Assembly (NCBI RefSeq): GCF_007747215.1
Contig: NZ_CP036273.1
Span: forward strand, 2,650,322 to 2,714,321
Length of the DNA stretch: 64,000 nucleotides
Source of the DNA: Urbifossiella limnaea
GTDB taxonomy: Bacteria; Planctomycetota; Planctomycetia; Gemmatales; Gemmataceae
Direction of reading: 5' to 3'
The translations under genes were made by a program, and so were the position numbers. This document shows, in pieces, positions 8,878 through 16,823 of the stretch (position 1 is its first letter; each line of letters opens with the position of its first letter). The notes beneath the pieces were generated by a model. That model searched no databases. It was not told the origin of the DNA and worked only from the letters and a program-made list of their open reading frames with translations.

Positions 8878-10092
8878 ATGTTCCCGCGCGTTCTCGCCGG
8901 ACTCCTCGCACTCACCCTCCTCGCTGCCGACTGGCCCCAGTTCCGCGGGCCGGCGCGCGACGGCGTTTCGAAGGAGAAGGGGCTGCTCCAGAGCTGGCCG
9001 GACGGCGGCCCGCCGCTGGCGTGGACGGCGAAGGGGCTCGGCGGCGGGTACAGCACCGTCAGCGTCAGCGGCGACCGCATCTACACCCTTGGCAATAAGG
9101 GGAAGGAGTCGCACGTTGTCGCCCTGAGCCGCGCCGACGGCTCCGTCCTGTGGTCGGCAGAGGTCGGCCCCGCCGGCGGCAGCCTGGGTTGCACCCCGAC
9201 CGTCGAGGGCGGCCGCGTCTACGCCCTCGGCCAGATGGGCGACCTGGTGTGCATCGACGCCGACGGCAAGAAGGTGTGGCAGCGCAACCTGGCCACGGAG
9301 TTCGGCGGCAAGAAGGGCGGCTGGAACTACTGCGAGTCGCCGCTCGTGGACAGCGACCGCGTGATCGTCACCCCCGGCGGCAAGGAGGCGACGATGGTGG
9401 CGCTCGACAAGAACACCGGCAAGGAAGTGTGGCGCTGTCCCATCCCCACGAAGCACACGGAAGCCGGCTACTCGTCCGTCGTGGTGGCGACCGTCGGCGG
9501 CATCCGCCACTACGTGCAGCTGTTCAACGGCGGCCTGGTCGGCGTCAGCCTCGACGGCCGGGTGCTGTGGACGTTCGAGAAACTCGGCGGCAACACGGCC
9601 AACGTGCCCACGCCGATCGTGATGGGCGACCACATCTTCAGCAGCATCGGCTACGGCCGCGGGGCGTCGCTGCTCCACCTGACCGCGGAGAACGGCCGCA
9701 TCACCGTCCGCGAGGTGTACTACGCCCGGGAGCTGACGAACAAGCACGGCGGCGTGATCCAGGTGGGCGATTACGTGTACGGCGACACCGACGACAGCGG
9801 CCACCCGTACTGCGCCGAGGTAAAGACCGGGAAGGTGATCTGGAAGCGCGGCGACGAGGGGAAGGGCGGCGGGTCGGCGTCGGTGACGTTCGCCGACCGG
9901 CGGCTGTACTTCCACTACGACAACGGCACCGTGGCGCTGGTGGACCCGTCGCCGGGTGGCTACCGCGAGGTGGGCTCGTTCACGGCCCCGCGGCGCGGCG
10001 GCCCGTCGTGGGCGCACCCGGTGGTGAGCGACGGCCGGCTGTACGTCCGCGAGGGCGACCTGCTGTACTGCTACGACGTGCGGGCGAAGTAA
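8878..10092 (+). CDS. Secreted PQQ-like (BamB-type) beta-propeller protein
   Basis: This 404-residue protein has a short signal peptide (residues 1-18) followed by DWPQFRGPARDG, the standard start of planctomycete PQQ-like propellers. Repeated blades end in motifs such as GSVLWSAEVG, KKVWQRNL, TGKEVWRCPI and GKVIWKRG, the W-bearing blade edges of the PQQ/BamB repeat. No catalytic residues of quinoprotein dehydrogenases or heme motif are seen, so a binding or scaffold role outside the cytoplasm is likely. GGAG lies upstream of the ATG. The next gene follows after 33 bp on the same strand and is likely cotranscribed. Confidence 0.9.
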   Translation: MFPRVLAGLLALTLLAADWPQFRGPARDGVSKEKGLLQSWPDGGPPLAWTAKGLGGGYSTVSVSGDRIYTLGNKGKESHVVALSRADGSVLWSAEVGPAGGSLGCTPTVEGGRVYALGQMGDLVCIDADGKKVWQRNLATEFGGKKGGWNYCESPLVDSDRVIVTPGGKEATMVALDKNTGKEVWRCPIPTKHTEAGYSSVVVATVGGIRHYVQLFNGGLVGVSLDGRVLWTFEKLGGNTANVPTPIVMGDHIFSSIGYGRGASLLHLTAENGRITVREVYYARELTNKHGGVIQVGDYVYGDTDDSGHPYCAEVKTGKVIWKRGDEGKGGGSASVTFADRRLYFHYDNGTVALVDPSPGGYREVGSFTAPRRGGPSWAHPVVSDGRLYVREGDLLYCYDVRAK

Positions 10093-10125
10093 CTCGGCAC
10101 CCCAGCGCCCACTCGGAACCCCCCC

Positions 10126-12267
10126 ATGCTGCCGCTCGCCCTGCTGCTGCTCGCACCGGCTCAGCCGCCCGTCGCGCCGGCCCCGCGGCCGGTCGGGCTC
10201 GACCCCGCCCTCGCCGACTGGACGCCGCGCCCCATCGGCAAGGAGCCGTGGGAGCGGGCCACCGACAAGGACTGGATCGACGCCCGCTTCCGCACGATGG
10301 ACACCGGCCCCGTCCTGAACTGCACGATGGACTACCCGTTCGGGTCGGGCCGGCAGCGCGTCTACAAGGCAAGCGTGGTCCGCCTCACGGACGGGAAAGG
10401 CGGGGCGGTGTTCGACCGCTCGACGTGCCAACTCGCGGCCGCGTGGACCGGCGGCTACCTCAAGCACAGCGACCGCCGGTTCGGCCTCCTGAACACGCCG
10501 ACGCCCGTCGGGAAGATGCTGTTCGCGTCGCCGTCCGGCCCCGGCTGGGCGAACCCCGACGGCGACTGGACGCCACCCCTGGGCCGCTTCACCGCCCCGC
10601 TGCCGAAGGAGTGGGTGAAGTATCGTGGGCATTACCTCGACGGCGACCGCGTGACGTGGGCGTTTGACGTGAACGGGGTGCGGGTTCACAAGTCGGCGCG
10701 TCCGGACGCCGAGGGCCGGCTCGTCTGCACGCTCTACACGGCACCGAGTTCGAAGCCCCTGGTCTTCCGTACTCCGAACGGTGGAGTGACTCGCCTTTCC
10801 GCGTCGGACCAAGGGCACCTGTTGCCGTTCGTAGGCGACCTGGGCCACCCTGTGAACGGAACCGTCTCGAACGATCCCACCGAGCCCGGCCCGAAGCGGT
10901 GGGGCGAGCCGATCGTCACGAAGCTGGTCCGCGGCGCCGAGACCGGCCCCTTCGCCGTGGACACGCTCACCATCCCCTACGAGAACCGCTTCGGCGCGCT
11001 GTTTTTCAGCACCGGCGTGGACTTCCTCCCCGACGGTCGCGTCGCCATGTGTACCTGCCACGGCGACGTGTGGCTCGTGCGCGTGGACGACGCCGCGGGG
11101 ACGTGCGCGTGGCAGCGCTTCGCCACCGGCCTATACCACCCGCTCGGCCTGAAGGTCGTGGCCGGCAAGGTGGTCGTCCTGGAGCGCGGTCAGCTGACGC
11201 GGTTGCACGACAACAACGGCGACGGCGAGGCCGACTTCTACGAGTGCGTCTGCAACGACTGGCACACCGGCGGCGGCGAGCACAGCTACGACACCTGCCT
11301 CGAAACCGACCCGGCCGGCAACTTCTACTTCTTCAAGACCGGCGACACCGACACGCCCTCCGGCGGCACCCTCATCAAGGTGTCGAAGGACGGCTCGAAG
11401 GCGGAGACGTTCGCCACCGGGTTCCGCCACCCGATCGGCATGGGGATGTCGCCCACCGGCATCCTGACGGGCGCCGACCAGGAAGGGAACTGGATGCCGG
11501 CCACGCGGATCGACGAGTACCGGCAGGGCGGCTTCTACGGCGACATGCGGGCGCACCACCGGGCGACGCCGCCGAAGACGTTCGACCCGCCGCTGTGCTG
11601 GCTGCCGCGCGAGGTGGACAACTCGGCCGGCGGGCAGGTGTGGGTGCCGGCGAACTCGTTCGGCCCGCTCGCGGGCAAGCCGCTGCACTTCAGCTACGGC
11701 CGCTGCCAGGCGTTCGTGCTGCTGCGGCAGGAACTCGCCGGCGGCCGGGTGCAGGGCGGCGTCGCCCCGCTGGACATGCACTTCCTCTTGGGCAGTTGCC
11801 GCGGCCGCTTCCACACGGACGGCTCGCTCTACGTGTGCGGCCTGAACGGCTGGCAGACCGCGGCGAAGGCCGACGGCTCGTTGCAGCGCGTGCGCTACAC
11901 CGGCAAGCCACTCGACGTGCCGGCGGCGATGGCTGTCGAGGGTGATACGATCCGCCTGAGCTTCACGCACCCGCTGGACGCGAGGACGGCGGCGGACGCG
12001 GCGCGGTATCAGGGCTCGGCGTGGAACTACCGCTGGTCCGGCGATTACGGCTCGATTCGCTGGAAGCCGAGCGACCCGACGACGGAAGGGGCCGACGCCG
12101 TCCCCGTTCGCTCCGCGGCGCTAAGCGTGGACGGCAAGACGCTCACGATCCGGTTCGAGAAGCTGTCGCCGGTCATGCAGATGCACGTGGGCTACAACCT
12201 GACCGCGGCCGACGGTCGGCCGGTGGTGGGGTCGGTCTACCTGACGATTCATTCGACCGAGAAGTGA
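10126..12267 (+). CDS. DUF6797-type secreted beta-propeller protein
   Basis: This 713-residue protein starts with a short hydrophobic leader (residues 1-14). An N-terminal domain resembles DUF6797 (RFRTMDTGPVLNCTMDYP near 55-72). A glucose/sorbosone-dehydrogenase-like propeller follows, with DFLPDGRVAMCT, HPLGLKV, LHDNNGDGEADFY and GFRHPIGMGMSPTG. In related planctomycete proteins these modules are often followed by a CxxCH cytochrome segment; here the C-terminus is instead an Ig-like domain and no CxxCH is present. The role is probably carbohydrate handling or electron transfer outside the cytoplasm. It is probably in an operon with the PQQ propeller gene upstream. Confidence 0.8.
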   Translation: MLPLALLLLAPAQPPVAPAPRPVGLDPALADWTPRPIGKEPWERATDKDWIDARFRTMDTGPVLNCTMDYPFGSGRQRVYKASVVRLTDGKGGAVFDRSTCQLAAAWTGGYLKHSDRRFGLLNTPTPVGKMLFASPSGPGWANPDGDWTPPLGRFTAPLPKEWVKYRGHYLDGDRVTWAFDVNGVRVHKSARPDAEGRLVCTLYTAPSSKPLVFRTPNGGVTRLSASDQGHLLPFVGDLGHPVNGTVSNDPTEPGPKRWGEPIVTKLVRGAETGPFAVDTLTIPYENRFGALFFSTGVDFLPDGRVAMCTCHGDVWLVRVDDAAGTCAWQRFATGLYHPLGLKVVAGKVVVLERGQLTRLHDNNGDGEADFYECVCNDWHTGGGEHSYDTCLETDPAGNFYFFKTGDTDTPSGGTLIKVSKDGSKAETFATGFRHPIGMGMSPTGILTGADQEGNWMPATRIDEYRQGGFYGDMRAHHRATPPKTFDPPLCWLPREVDNSAGGQVWVPANSFGPLAGKPLHFSYGRCQAFVLLRQELAGGRVQGGVAPLDMHFLLGSCRGRFHTDGSLYVCGLNGWQTAAKADGSLQRVRYTGKPLDVPAAMAVEGDTIRLSFTHPLDARTAADAARYQGSAWNYRWSGDYGSIRWKPSDPTTEGADAVPVRSAALSVDGKTLTIRFEKLSPVMQMHVGYNLTAADGRPVVGSVYLTIHSTEK

Positions 12268-12269
12268 GG

Positions 12270-12701
12270 TCACTTCTTGTCGCGGTCGAAGTCCCACGGC
12301 TCCATCCGGGTGATGTCCTGGATGGCCCCGCTCCACATCCCGCGGTGTCCGGTCATCTTGGCGCTGAACCGCCCCTCGATCAGCGCGTAGCGGTTGTTGA
12401 CCGCCGCCTCGCGACTGCCCGGGACGGCCACGTCGCTCGCCGCCAGCCACAGGCCGTTCCGGGACAGCGCCCTCACGTAGTCCTCGCGGTGCAGGTAGAC
12501 CGATGTCCCCTCGTGCTCGACGCGGACGAAGCCGTGGACCCGCACTCGCTTGCCGTCGAAGGCGTCTGGGTTGGCGATCAGACGGATGAGGGACACGTCA
12601 ACCAGCCGGTCCGGGTCGGGAGGAACCGGTCGTTGCTGGGCCGCTGCGGTCAGGGCCAGTGCCGCGGCCTCGACGGCGGGCAGAATGACGCGTGTGGTCA
12701 T
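12270..12701 (-). CDS. Small secreted protein with OB-fold-like core
   Basis: This 143-residue protein has a cleavable-looking leader (residues 1-22, ending ALTAAAQ). Its core begins VSLIRLIANPDAFDGKRVRVHGF and continues with a YLHREDY segment. The DGKRVRVHGFV strand pattern suggests an OB-fold of the kind seen in small bacterial proteins of unknown function. I do not recognise a named family. ATG at 12699-12701 is the start consistent with the leader. It is divergent from tatA and convergent, at a 2-bp gap, with the DUF6797 gene. Confidence 0.65.
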   Translation of the reverse strand: MTTRVILPAVEAAALALTAAAQQRPVPPDPDRLVDVSLIRLIANPDAFDGKRVRVHGFVRVEHEGTSVYLHREDYVRALSRNGLWLAASDVAVPGSREAAVNNRYALIEGRFSAKMTGHRGMWSGAIQDITRMEPWDFDRDKK

Positions 12702-12807
12702 CGCGCGAGCTCCACGGTGGGCCGAACGGCGCCAGTGTAGCGGCGGCGCGGTAACGGGTGGGTAACAGCCGCGTCCGCGATTCCGGCGGATTTCGGCCAC
12801 CGCGCCG

Positions 12808-12837
12808 TTGCCCCCGTGGGCGGGCATAGGATATACT
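12808..12837 (+). promoter_or_regulatory. Probable promoter for tatA
   Basis: TTGCCC (12808-12813), an 18-bp spacer and TATACT (12832-12837) form a plausible sigma70-type promoter. It lies about 95 bp upstream of the tatA start, leaving a moderately long leader. Confidence 0.4.
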
Positions 12838-12931
12838 GCCGGAAGCCTGCCAGGCGGACATCCGGTGGGGTTACCTTCAACCTCCTCCTGAAGACGGTTC
12901 TTCAACCCACCCCTCACCGAGGAGGCATGCG

Positions 12932-13222
12932 ATGCTGTACGGTTTCATCCCGGGGCTCGGCGGCCAGGAAATGCTCCTGCTGCTGGTGCTCGGCATCCTG
13001 CTGTTCGGCCGGAAACTGCCGGAGATCGGCCGGTCTCTGGGCAAGACGATGGTCGAGTTCAAGAAGGGGATGCGCGGTATCGAGGACGAGGTGAGCGAGG
13101 CGTCGGCCCCGCGGGCTTCGATCGAGCCGGAGCCGGTGCGGCCGCCGCAGCGGGTCACCCCCGCCGCCGCCCCGAAGTTCGACGACGCCCCGGCGCCGAC
13201 CACGTTGCCGCCGAAGGTGTGA
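12932..13222 (+). CDS. tatA: Sec-independent protein translocase TatA/TatB-type subunit
   Basis: This 96-residue protein has the TatA architecture. A single membrane helix (about residues 12-25) ends in LLFGRKLPEIGRSLG, where the FG hinge is diagnostic. A basic amphipathic helix follows (KTMVEFKKGMRGIEDE), then a proline-rich tail. TatA forms the size-adjustable pore of the twin-arginine pathway in the inner membrane. TatA and TatB are hard to separate by sequence; the short tail favours TatA. GGAGG precedes the ATG. No tatC is adjacent. A possible local client is the DUF1552 protein at 56.7-58.2 kb, which carries an RR-type leader. Confidence 0.9.
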   Translation: MLYGFIPGLGGQEMLLLLVLGILLFGRKLPEIGRSLGKTMVEFKKGMRGIEDEVSEASAPRASIEPEPVRPPQRVTPAAAPKFDDAPAPTTLPPKV

Positions 13223-13289
13223 ACCTTGACGACCCGCCGGTCGTCCGTTAGAAACACCACTCGCCCGCGGCCAAAAGCGTGGGCGAACC

Positions 13290-13361
13290 GGGCGGTTAAC
13301 TCAGCGGTAGAGTGCGTTCTTCACACGGACGAAGTCACAGGTTCAAATCCTGTACCGCCCA
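13290..13361 (+). tRNA. tRNA-Val (anticodon CAC)
   Basis: A full cloverleaf can be drawn. The acceptor stem is GGGCGGT (13290-13296) with ACCGCCC (13354-13360). The D arm is ACTC/GAGT around AGCGGTA. The anticodon stem is CGTTC/GGACG with loop TTCACAC and anticodon CAC at 13322-13324. The T arm is ACAGG/CCTGT with loop TTCAAAT, and the discriminator base is A13361. CCA is not encoded. CAC reads GUG valine codons. No integrase or duplicated tRNA end is seen nearby. Confidence 0.95.
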
Positions 13362-13432
13362 CTCTGCTAAATCCCTTCGCCGAAGGCTTTCAACCTTGCC
13401 CCGCGAGTCGCGGGCGCGTCGTCCAGCCGACC

Positions 13433-13459
13433 GGTTCCGTGCAACGCTTACACGGAACC
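13433..13459. repeat. Perfect 9-bp stem-loop downstream of tRNA-Val
   Basis: GGTTCCGTG (13433-13441) and CACGGAACC (13451-13459) flank a 9-nt loop. There is no T tract. It may stop or process the tRNA transcript. Nothing else is recognisable in the 13362-13654 gap. Confidence 0.4.
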
Positions 13460-13654
13460 AGCTCAGGATCTCAATCGATGGCCCAGTCTCGGTAAGTTGG
13501 CGAGGTACGCGACGTGTGGCCCGCCCGGCACCCGGACGGTGTCGCAACCCCCCGCGGCCCCGACAACGAGCCGTGACCCGTCGCCCGCAGTCATCTCGGA
13601 CTCGGCCAACGGGCGGGCGTGTCCGGCCCCGGCTGGGCTTGGTACACCAATCCG

Positions 13655-14710
13655 ATGCTCGACCCCGCAACCCCCGCCGTGGTGTTGGCCCCGATGGAGG
13701 GGGTGACCGACGCCCCCATGCGGGCCGCCCTCGGGGAGTCCGGCGCCTTCACCTACGCGGTCGCCGAGTTCCTCCGCGTTGCCCACACCGTCCCCGGCCG
13801 GGCCGTCGTCCGCCGACACGTGCCCGAACTACTGTCCGGCGGGCGAACCCCGAGCGGCCTCCCCGTTCAACTCCAACTCCTCGGTGGCGACCCGGGTCGG
13901 ATGGCCGAGGCGGCGGCTGTAGCCCACGCCGCCGGGGCCGCCGCCATCGATCTGAATTTCGGGTGCCCGGCCAAGACCGTGAACCGACACGACGGCGGGG
14001 CCGCGCTGCTCCGCGACCCTCCCCGGGTCCGCGCCGTCGTCGCCGCGGTCCGGGCCGCCGTCCCGCGGGGCGTGCCGGTGTCGGCCAAACTCCGACTCGG
14101 GTGGGACACCCCCGATGCAATTGACACGGTCGCAGCGATGGCGGCCGAGGGCGGGGCGACGTGGCTGACGGTGCACGGCCGGACGCGGGCGGCCGGGTAC
14201 GCCCCGCCGGCCTACTGGCGGCCGATCGGGCGGGTGCGAGAGCGGCTCGGGCTGCCGGTGGTGGCGAACGGGGACATCTGGACGGTCGCGGACTTTCGCC
14301 GGTGCCGGGACGAGACCGGGTGCCAACACTTCATGCTCGGCCGGGGCGCGCTGGCCGACCCACGGCTCCCCCGGCAGGTGGCGGCTGAACTCGGGCTAGC
14401 CCCGGCGGTCCCGCCCGACGACGCGAATCGTCCGGTCGACTGGGCCGCTGAGCTACGTCGGCTGGTCGGCTGGGTGAGCCGGTTCACCCCCGCGAGCCCC
14501 GGGGGAACCGTCCGGCGGCTCAAACAGTGGCTCGCGATGGCGGCTCGGCACGGGGGCTTCGCCGGGTTCGAGGTGGTGAAGCGGGTCGAGACGCTGGACG
14601 ACCTTCTCGCCGCGGTCGTCGCCGTGCGCTCGCTCGGCGCCGAACGGCCCCCGGGCTCGGCGCGAACCCGACACGTGCGTGAGTGTCTGGTCGGGAACGA
14701 CCGATGCTGA
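13655..14710 (+). CDS. tRNA-dihydrouridine synthase, DusC-like
   Basis: This 351-residue flavoenzyme reduces uridine to dihydrouridine in the tRNA D loop. The FMN-binding TIM barrel begins VVLAPMEGVTDAPMR and includes the EFLRVAHTVPGRAVVRRHVPEL region resembling E. coli DusC (U16-specific). The catalytic segment is DLNFGCPAKTVNRHDGGAALL, with the Dus active-site cysteine in GCP. VSAKLRLGW, TVHGRTR, NGDIW and MLGRGAL complete the barrel. ATG 13655 starts just before the first barrel strand; a GTG at 13619 is possible. It sits just downstream of a tRNA gene. Its TGA overlaps the ATG of the next frame. Confidence 0.9.
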   Translation: MLDPATPAVVLAPMEGVTDAPMRAALGESGAFTYAVAEFLRVAHTVPGRAVVRRHVPELLSGGRTPSGLPVQLQLLGGDPGRMAEAAAVAHAAGAAAIDLNFGCPAKTVNRHDGGAALLRDPPRVRAVVAAVRAAVPRGVPVSAKLRLGWDTPDAIDTVAAMAAEGGATWLTVHGRTRAAGYAPPAYWRPIGRVRERLGLPVVANGDIWTVADFRRCRDETGCQHFMLGRGALADPRLPRQVAAELGLAPAVPPDDANRPVDWAAELRRLVGWVSRFTPASPGGTVRRLKQWLAMAARHGGFAGFEVVKRVETLDDLLAAVVAVRSLGAERPPGSARTRHVRECLVGNDRC

Positions 14711-15627
14711 CCATCCGCCCGGCCCGCGAGTCGGACGTGGCTGCGTTGGTCGCCCTGGCCCGCCGGTCGTGGGTCGGCGCGTTTGCGGCTGCGCCGGCCG
14801 CGTTCGTCCGCGACCGGCTTGCCCGCGAGTTCGAGCGCGACTGGTATCCCCGGTACTGGCCGGACATGGCAGTGGCTGAGGAGGGCGGGGTGGTGGTCGG
14901 CGTGGTCCAGCCCGCAGGCGACGAGGTGAACGGGTTGTGGGTCGCACCCGCGGCCCAGGGGAGGGGTGTCGGAACGGCGCTGCTGCGGCACGCCGAACGC
15001 GGCATCGCCGCGGCCGGGCACGGGCGGCGGCCCGCACGTGCAGGTGTTCAGCGGCCGAGACAACCACCCCATCAACAGCTTCTTCGCCTACGCCCGAGCT
15101 TCAGCGGCGGCGTGACGGTGGCGGCCGGGGACGTGAACGGCGACGGCCGGGCGGACATCATCACCGGGGCCGGGTTCGGCGGCGGCCCGCACGTGCAGGT
15201 GTTCGACGGCGTGGACGTTCGCGTCCGGTCGAGCTTCTTCGCCTACGAGGACACGGTCCGCAACGGCATCTTCGTGGCGGCCGGCGACTTCGACGGCGAC
15301 GGTCTGGCCGAGGTGCTGACCGGGCCGGGGGCCGGCGGCGGCCCGGCGGCCCGGGTGTTCGAGGCCGAGACCGGGGCGCAGCTCGCGTCGTTCTTCGCCT
15401 TCCCGCCCGCCGCCGCCCAGAACGGGGCGCCGTGGCAGTCCGGGTTGCGGGTCGCGGCCACGCGGCGGGCCGGCGTCGCCGCCGACGTGCTGGCGGTCGG
15501 CACCGGTCCGGGGACGAGCCCCGACAACACGCCGCGGGTCCGGCTGTTCACCCTCGACGGGGCGCAGCTCGACGAGATCCTCACCGACGACCCGACCTTC
15601 CTCGGCGGCGTGTTCGTGGGCGGCTGA
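14704..15627 (+). CDS. Chimeric frame: truncated GNAT acetyltransferase joined to FG-GAP/VCBS repeats
   Basis: This frame encodes 307 residues. Residues 1-105 are a GNAT N-acetyltransferase start (LTIRPARESDVAALV) up to the acetyl-CoA loop QGRGVGTALL and the following helix; the terminal GNAT strands are missing. From about residue 138 the protein is a secreted-type FG-GAP protein with GDVNGDGRADIITGAG and GDFDGDGLAEVLTGPG calcium-binding repeats. The 30 residues between are low-quality, arginine-rich sequence. The +1-shifted frame there (15014-15092) reads as a further FG-GAP repeat (PGTGGGPHVQVF). A lost C near 15092-15094 would explain the shift back. The frame is open but probably encodes a fusion relic rather than a working enzyme. 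It overlaps dus by 7 bp. Confidence 0.6.
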   Translation: MLTIRPARESDVAALVALARRSWVGAFAAAPAAFVRDRLAREFERDWYPRYWPDMAVAEEGGVVVGVVQPAGDEVNGLWVAPAAQGRGVGTALLRHAERGIAAAGHGRRPARAGVQRPRQPPHQQLLRLRPSFSGGVTVAAGDVNGDGRADIITGAGFGGGPHVQVFDGVDVRVRSSFFAYEDTVRNGIFVAAGDFDGDGLAEVLTGPGAGGGPAARVFEAETGAQLASFFAFPPAAAQNGAPWQSGLRVAATRRAGVAADVLAVGTGPGTSPDNTPRVRLFTLDGAQLDEILTDDPTFLGGVFVGG

Positions 15628-15852
15628 CCGGCAGCGGCGGTGCCGTCGACGGGTCATCCAGACGCGGCACAGCAATTCGGCGGCCCGCAGGACGTGGGCC
15701 GTGGTGCCCGTGGTGAGGACGAGCCGCAGGGCGCGGACGGCGTCGACGAAGCCGGCGGCCACGGCGGGGCCGTTGGCCGGTTCGCACGGGTCGGCGGCGC
15801 GAACGGTCGCAAGCGCGGACCGGAGGTCCGCGAGGTCGGCGGCGGGGGGCAT
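15628..15852 (-). pseudogene. Possible remnant of a short helical protein
   Basis: From an ATG at 15850-15852 the minus strand encodes about 70 residues of well-behaved helical sequence (DLRSALATVRAADPCEP, later VDAVRALRLVLTTGTT and LLRAAELL-like helices). Further on it becomes arginine-rich and runs antisense to the FG-GAP gene. I do not recognise a family and no good ribosome site is visible, so a degraded or disrupted gene is more likely than a live one. I see nothing in the remaining gap up to 16062. Confidence 0.3.
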
Positions 15853-16062
15853 GGGGAGACCCGCGGGATGTGTTCGGGCGATTTGTGCGCATGTCCAATA
15901 ACCTCCCGGTGGGGGTTGTCAAGGAAATCGGTGCGGAATCCGGGGCGTAGTAGATCCGGCGACTCACGTCGGTCAAACGCCGACCCGCACGATTCGTCTT
16001 GAACCCGCCCGACTCGCCGCCTACACCAGTTCCGCCGCCCCGCCCCGCCCGGAAAGCCACCC

Positions 16063-16794
16063 GTGACCCGCAACCGCATCTTCGGCCCGGCTGCCGCCGC
16101 GGTCGTCGCTCTTGTCGTCGTGCTCGCCACCGCCTCCGCTCAGGACACCGACCCGGAGTTCGAGTGGGTCGAGAAGGTGGTGTTGCGGCCGAAGTTCATC
16201 GGCGCCGCGACCGAGACCGGCGCCTTCCAGTGGGTGAAGGGGCAGCCGCTGAACGTGTCCGTGACCGGCGGCACGAAGGAGCACCGCAAGGCGGTCGCCG
16301 CCGTCGTGGAGGACTTCCACGCCGCGATCAAGGGGACGCCGCTGAAGGGGATGAAACTCCTGCCGGCCGGCGCGGGCGGCACCACCGTGATGGTGAGCTT
16401 CATGCCCAAGGCCCGCATCCCGGCTGCTCTCGCCCAGGCGGGGTGGTCGGCCAAGGACGTGAAGCTGTGGGAGAGCGACAAGCAGAGCTTCGCGTCCCAG
16501 GTGTTCCCGTACCCCACGTCGAAGCACGTCACGGCCCGGTCGCTCATCTTCGTGTCGTCGGACGCGGCCGACGCCGGGGAGGTGGAGTGGGGCGTGGCAC
16601 TTTCGGTCGCGGCCAGCCTCGGCGTGCAGTTCACAAGCGATTACAAGGAGTCCGGCTTCTTCGGCGGGACCGAGGGGGGGCCGCGGCTGAAGGCCGCCGA
16701 CAAGCGGCTGCTGGCGTGGTACTACACCCACGTGCCGCCGGGCACGAAGGAAATCGGCCCGCTGTACGAGAAGCACTACCCGAAGGGGAAGTGA
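16063..16794 (+). CDS. Secreted protein of unknown function (weak DUF2927-like pattern)
   Basis: This 243-residue protein starts with GTG and a clear signal peptide ending ATASAQD at about residue 28. The mature part includes a WVKGQPLNVSVTGG segment, then VVEDFHAAIKGTPL, and late in the chain a VEWGVALSVAASLGVQF helix. The order of strand, helix and late E-x-x-x-A-x-x-LG helix recalls DUF2927 putative metalloprotease-like proteins, but no HExxH is visible and the resemblance is weak. GGAAAG precedes the start. It is probably periplasmic. Confidence 0.7.
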   Translation: MTRNRIFGPAAAAVVALVVVLATASAQDTDPEFEWVEKVVLRPKFIGAATETGAFQWVKGQPLNVSVTGGTKEHRKAVAAVVEDFHAAIKGTPLKGMKLLPAGAGGTTVMVSFMPKARIPAALAQAGWSAKDVKLWESDKQSFASQVFPYPTSKHVTARSLIFVSSDAADAGEVEWGVALSVAASLGVQFTSDYKESGFFGGTEGGPRLKAADKRLLAWYYTHVPPGTKEIGPLYEKHYPKGK

Positions 16795-16823
16795 CGGGCG
16801 TGGGGCACCCCGTGCACGACGCC

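Noticed and set aside
7933-11061. Open frame of more than 1000 codons on the minus strand opposite the propeller genes
   Set aside because: It is antisense to two well-supported genes, consists mainly of R, A, V, H and G residues and has no family motif. It is a by-product of high GC third-position bias.
12261-12276. GAAGTGA-GG-TCACTTC inverted repeat at convergent stops
   Set aside because: Arms are only 7 bp, overlap both coding ends and lack a T tract, so it is too weak to call a terminator.
13290-13361. tRNA-Val as an integration site
   Set aside because: No integrase, no duplicated 3' tRNA segment and only housekeeping genes follow.
13335-13670. Minus-strand frame whose end reads WAVQDLNL
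   Set aside because: The end is the antisense of tRNA-Val, a known annotation artefact; the rest is arginine-rich.
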